From JAMIFN01 sp964608575 (GTDB lineage Bacteria; Pseudomonadota; Gammaproteobacteria; Burkholderiales; Burkholderiaceae_C), in the NCBI GenBank assembly GCA_964608575.1, contig CAZSPW010000088.1, forward strand, positions 1 to 7,109: a DNA stretch of 7,109 nucleotides. Reading direction: 5' to 3'. The position numbers were made by a program, and so were the translations under genes. Under the pieces are notes generated by a model. That model was not told where the DNA came from and made no database searches. It saw only the letters and a list, made by a program, of their open reading frames with translations. Positions 5,489 to 7,109 of the stretch are shown piece after piece. Position 1 is the first letter of the stretch. Every line of letters starts with the position of its first letter.

Positions 5489-5493
5489 GAGGG
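5489..5493 (+). promoter_or_regulatory. ubiB ribosome binding site
   Basis: GAGGG directly follows the ubiJ stop codon and lies 5 nt before the ubiB ATG at 5499. It fixes that start. Confidence 0.55.
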
Positions 5494-5498
5494 TCTAT

Positions 5499-7109
5499 AT
5501 GCGCCTATTCCGCGCCCTGCACATCGCCCGCATCATGCTGCGTTATGGGCTGGATGAAGTCGTTTTAAGCAGCTTTGACCGCCCCGATTTACTCGCCCGC
5601 ACCCGTTTTTTGCGCTGGGGGCGCAAACTCTCGGCACCACGCGGTCAACGCCTGCGCCTAGCCTTGGAAGCCTTAGGCCCCATCTTCGTCAAATTCGGCC
5701 AAGTGCTTTCTACCCGCGCCGATTTGCTTCCCGCCGATATCGCGGCTGAACTGGCGCTGCTGCAAGACCGCGTGCCGCCGTTTGACAGCAGCATAGCGGT
5801 GGCCACCATCGAGCGCAGCTTTGGCAAACCCCTACACGAGGTTTTTCTCAGCTTTGACCGCGAACCGATAGCCAGCGCCTCCATCGCCCAAGTGCACTTT
5901 GCCGAAATTGCCGACAAAATCACAGGCCAGCCCATACCTGTGGCAGTCAAAGTATTGCGCCCTGGCATGGAAAAAATCATAGGCAACGATGTCGCCTTGA
6001 TGCGCCAAATGGCCACTTGGCTGCAAGCTTTGAGCGAAGATGGCCGCCGCCTCAAACCGCTGGAAGTGGTGGATGAATTCGACAAATACCTGCACGACGA
6101 GCTGGATTTGATGCGCGAAGCGTCCAACGCCACCCAGCTAGCGCGCAATATGGCGGCCATGCCCCAAGTGCAACTCCCCGCCATTTATTGGGATTGGTGC
6201 CGCACCGAAGTCATGACCATGCAGCGCATGGGGCAAGATGCCCTGCCCATCAGCCAGATAGACGCGCTCAAAACCGCAGGTGTAAATATGCCGCAGCTAG
6301 CACGCGACGGCGTCACCATCTTTTTTACCCAAGTGTTTAAAGACGGCTTCTTCCACGCCGATATGCACCCTGGCAATTTGCTCGTCAGCACCGCGCCTGC
6401 CAGTTTGGGGCGCTTTATCTTGCTCGATTTTGGCATCGTCGGCAGCCTGACCGATTACGACAAACGCTATCTGGCGCACAACTTTGCCGCGTTTTTTGAC
6501 CGCAATTACCGCCGCGTGGCCGAGCTGCACATCGAAAGCGGCTGGGTCGCGCCAGGCGTGAATGTGGCCGATCTAGAAGGCGCGATTCGCAGCGTGTGCG
6601 AACCCTATTTTGACAAACCCCTGCGTGAAATATCGCTGGGCATGGTGCTGATGCGCTTATTCCAAGTCTCGCGCCGTTTTCAGGTAGAAATTCAGCCGCA
6701 ACTGGTGCTGCTGCAAAAAACCCTGCTGAATGTGGAAGGGCTGGCGCGCCAGCTCGACCCCGATATGGATTTATGGCAAACCGCCAAACCATTCCTGCAA
6801 AACTGGCTGAACCAACAAATGGGGCCAGCACGCCTGCTGCGCGAATTAAAACAAGAAGCGCCGCAATGGGCCGCGCTGCTGCCCGCCATGCCACGCCTGC
6901 TGCACGACTATTTAGCGCAGCAAACGGCAGTGGGCACAAAAAGCGGGGGGCAAAACTCAAGCGCAGCCAACAAGGAGCTGATCGCCGCTTTGCTGGCCGA
7001 ACAACGCGAAACCAACCGCCTGCTGCAACGCCTGATTTACGCGGCTACGGGTTTTGTGATTGGTGCGCTGGTGGTCTTGGTCGTGCTGCGTTTGCGGCAA
7101 ATGGGGTGG
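5499..7109 (+). CDS. ubiB: UbiB atypical kinase/ATPase of ubiquinone biosynthesis, 3' end off window
   Basis: UbiB is the bacterial member of the ADCK/COQ8 family, a membrane-associated ATPase needed for ubiquinone synthesis. The 537 codons present show the family marks: the KxGQ motif KFGQVLSTRADLLP (65-78), the Ala-rich loop ASASIAQVH (125-133) replacing the kinase glycine loop, ATP Lys151 in VAVKVLRPG, the acidic segment DELDLMREASNA (200-211), the catalytic-loop equivalent HADMHPGN (286-293) and the metal-binding DFG (310-312). A hydrophilic linker (475-492) leads to a C-terminal membrane helix (about 512-530). E. coli UbiB is about 546 residues, so only a few residues and the stop are likely missing. 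The open frame reaches the last base in phase. ubiJ lies 10 bp upstream. Confidence 0.96.
   Translation, partial: MRLFRALHIARIMLRYGLDEVVLSSFDRPDLLARTRFLRWGRKLSAPRGQRLRLALEALGPIFVKFGQVLSTRADLLPADIAAELALLQDRVPPFDSSIAVATIERSFGKPLHEVFLSFDREPIASASIAQVHFAEIADKITGQPIPVAVKVLRPGMEKIIGNDVALMRQMATWLQALSEDGRRLKPLEVVDEFDKYLHDELDLMREASNATQLARNMAAMPQVQLPAIYWDWCRTEVMTMQRMGQDALPISQIDALKTAGVNMPQLARDGVTIFFTQVFKDGFFHADMHPGNLLVSTAPASLGRFILLDFGIVGSLTDYDKRYLAHNFAAFFDRNYRRVAELHIESGWVAPGVNVADLEGAIRSVCEPYFDKPLREISLGMVLMRLFQVSRRFQVEIQPQLVLLQKTLLNVEGLARQLDPDMDLWQTAKPFLQNWLNQQMGPARLLRELKQEAPQWAALLPAMPRLLHDYLAQQTAVGTKSGGQNSSAANKELIAALLAEQRETNRLLQRLIYAATGFVIGALVVLVVLRLRQMGW

Noticed and set aside
5645..6184. 179-codon minus-strand frame opposite ubiB
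   Set aside because: It is Ser-rich and motif-free, mirroring the GCN/GCC-rich codons of ubiB.
43..7109. CRISPR array, tRNA, riboswitch (including SAM-type before metX), defence or mobile system
   Set aside because: No regularly spaced direct repeats, cloverleaf, conserved aptamer pattern, transposase or defence-type protein was seen. The 118-bp gap before metX is mostly repeat copy 1.

Overview
This window reads as an ordinary chromosomal segment of a betaproteobacterium of the order Burkholderiales, probably Comamonadaceae. The evidence is the metX-metW pair, the ubiJ-ubiB pair, the type II secretion proteins, and intergenic repeats built around an AGCTGCYCAGGCAG core, a style I associate from memory with comamonads. 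The genus cannot be fixed from sequence alone. Codon use looks uniform. I saw no phage, transposase, CRISPR, tRNA or rRNA.

Layout. Bases 1-42 are not biological: they match an Illumina TruSeq adapter (9-42) preceded by an 8-base i7 index (1-8). The real sequence starts at 43, so the first gene is cut by the contig end. Positions 43-764 (minus) hold the N-terminal two thirds of nagZ, for peptidoglycan recycling. Positions 883-2627 (plus) hold metX and metW, overlapping by 4 bp, for homoserine acylation in methionine synthesis. A minus-strand pair follows: gspC (3455-4375), then a steroid 5-alpha-reductase-like membrane protein (2691-3455) whose ATG overlaps the gspC stop as TGATG. Divergent from gspC is the major pseudopilin gspG (4424-4879). 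Then come ubiJ (4967-5488) and ubiB (5499-7109, running off the end), for ubiquinone biosynthesis.

Between the genes sit three copies of one 51-bp repeat, at 777-827 (+), 2645-2695 (-) and 4898-4948 (+). They align without gaps at roughly 75-80% identity by eye, and one copy forms a perfect 11-bp hairpin. This is the main signal that the genes do not explain.

How the genes work together. metX/metW, ubiJ/ubiB and gspC/gspG are each functional pairs. The steroid-reductase homologue is the odd member, translationally linked to a secretion gene with no obvious functional connection. I found no convincing new multi-gene system. The most useful observations are the adapter artefact, the repeat family, the 5-alpha-reductase homologue with its catalytic residues conserved, and the Asn/Ala repeat tail on GspC.
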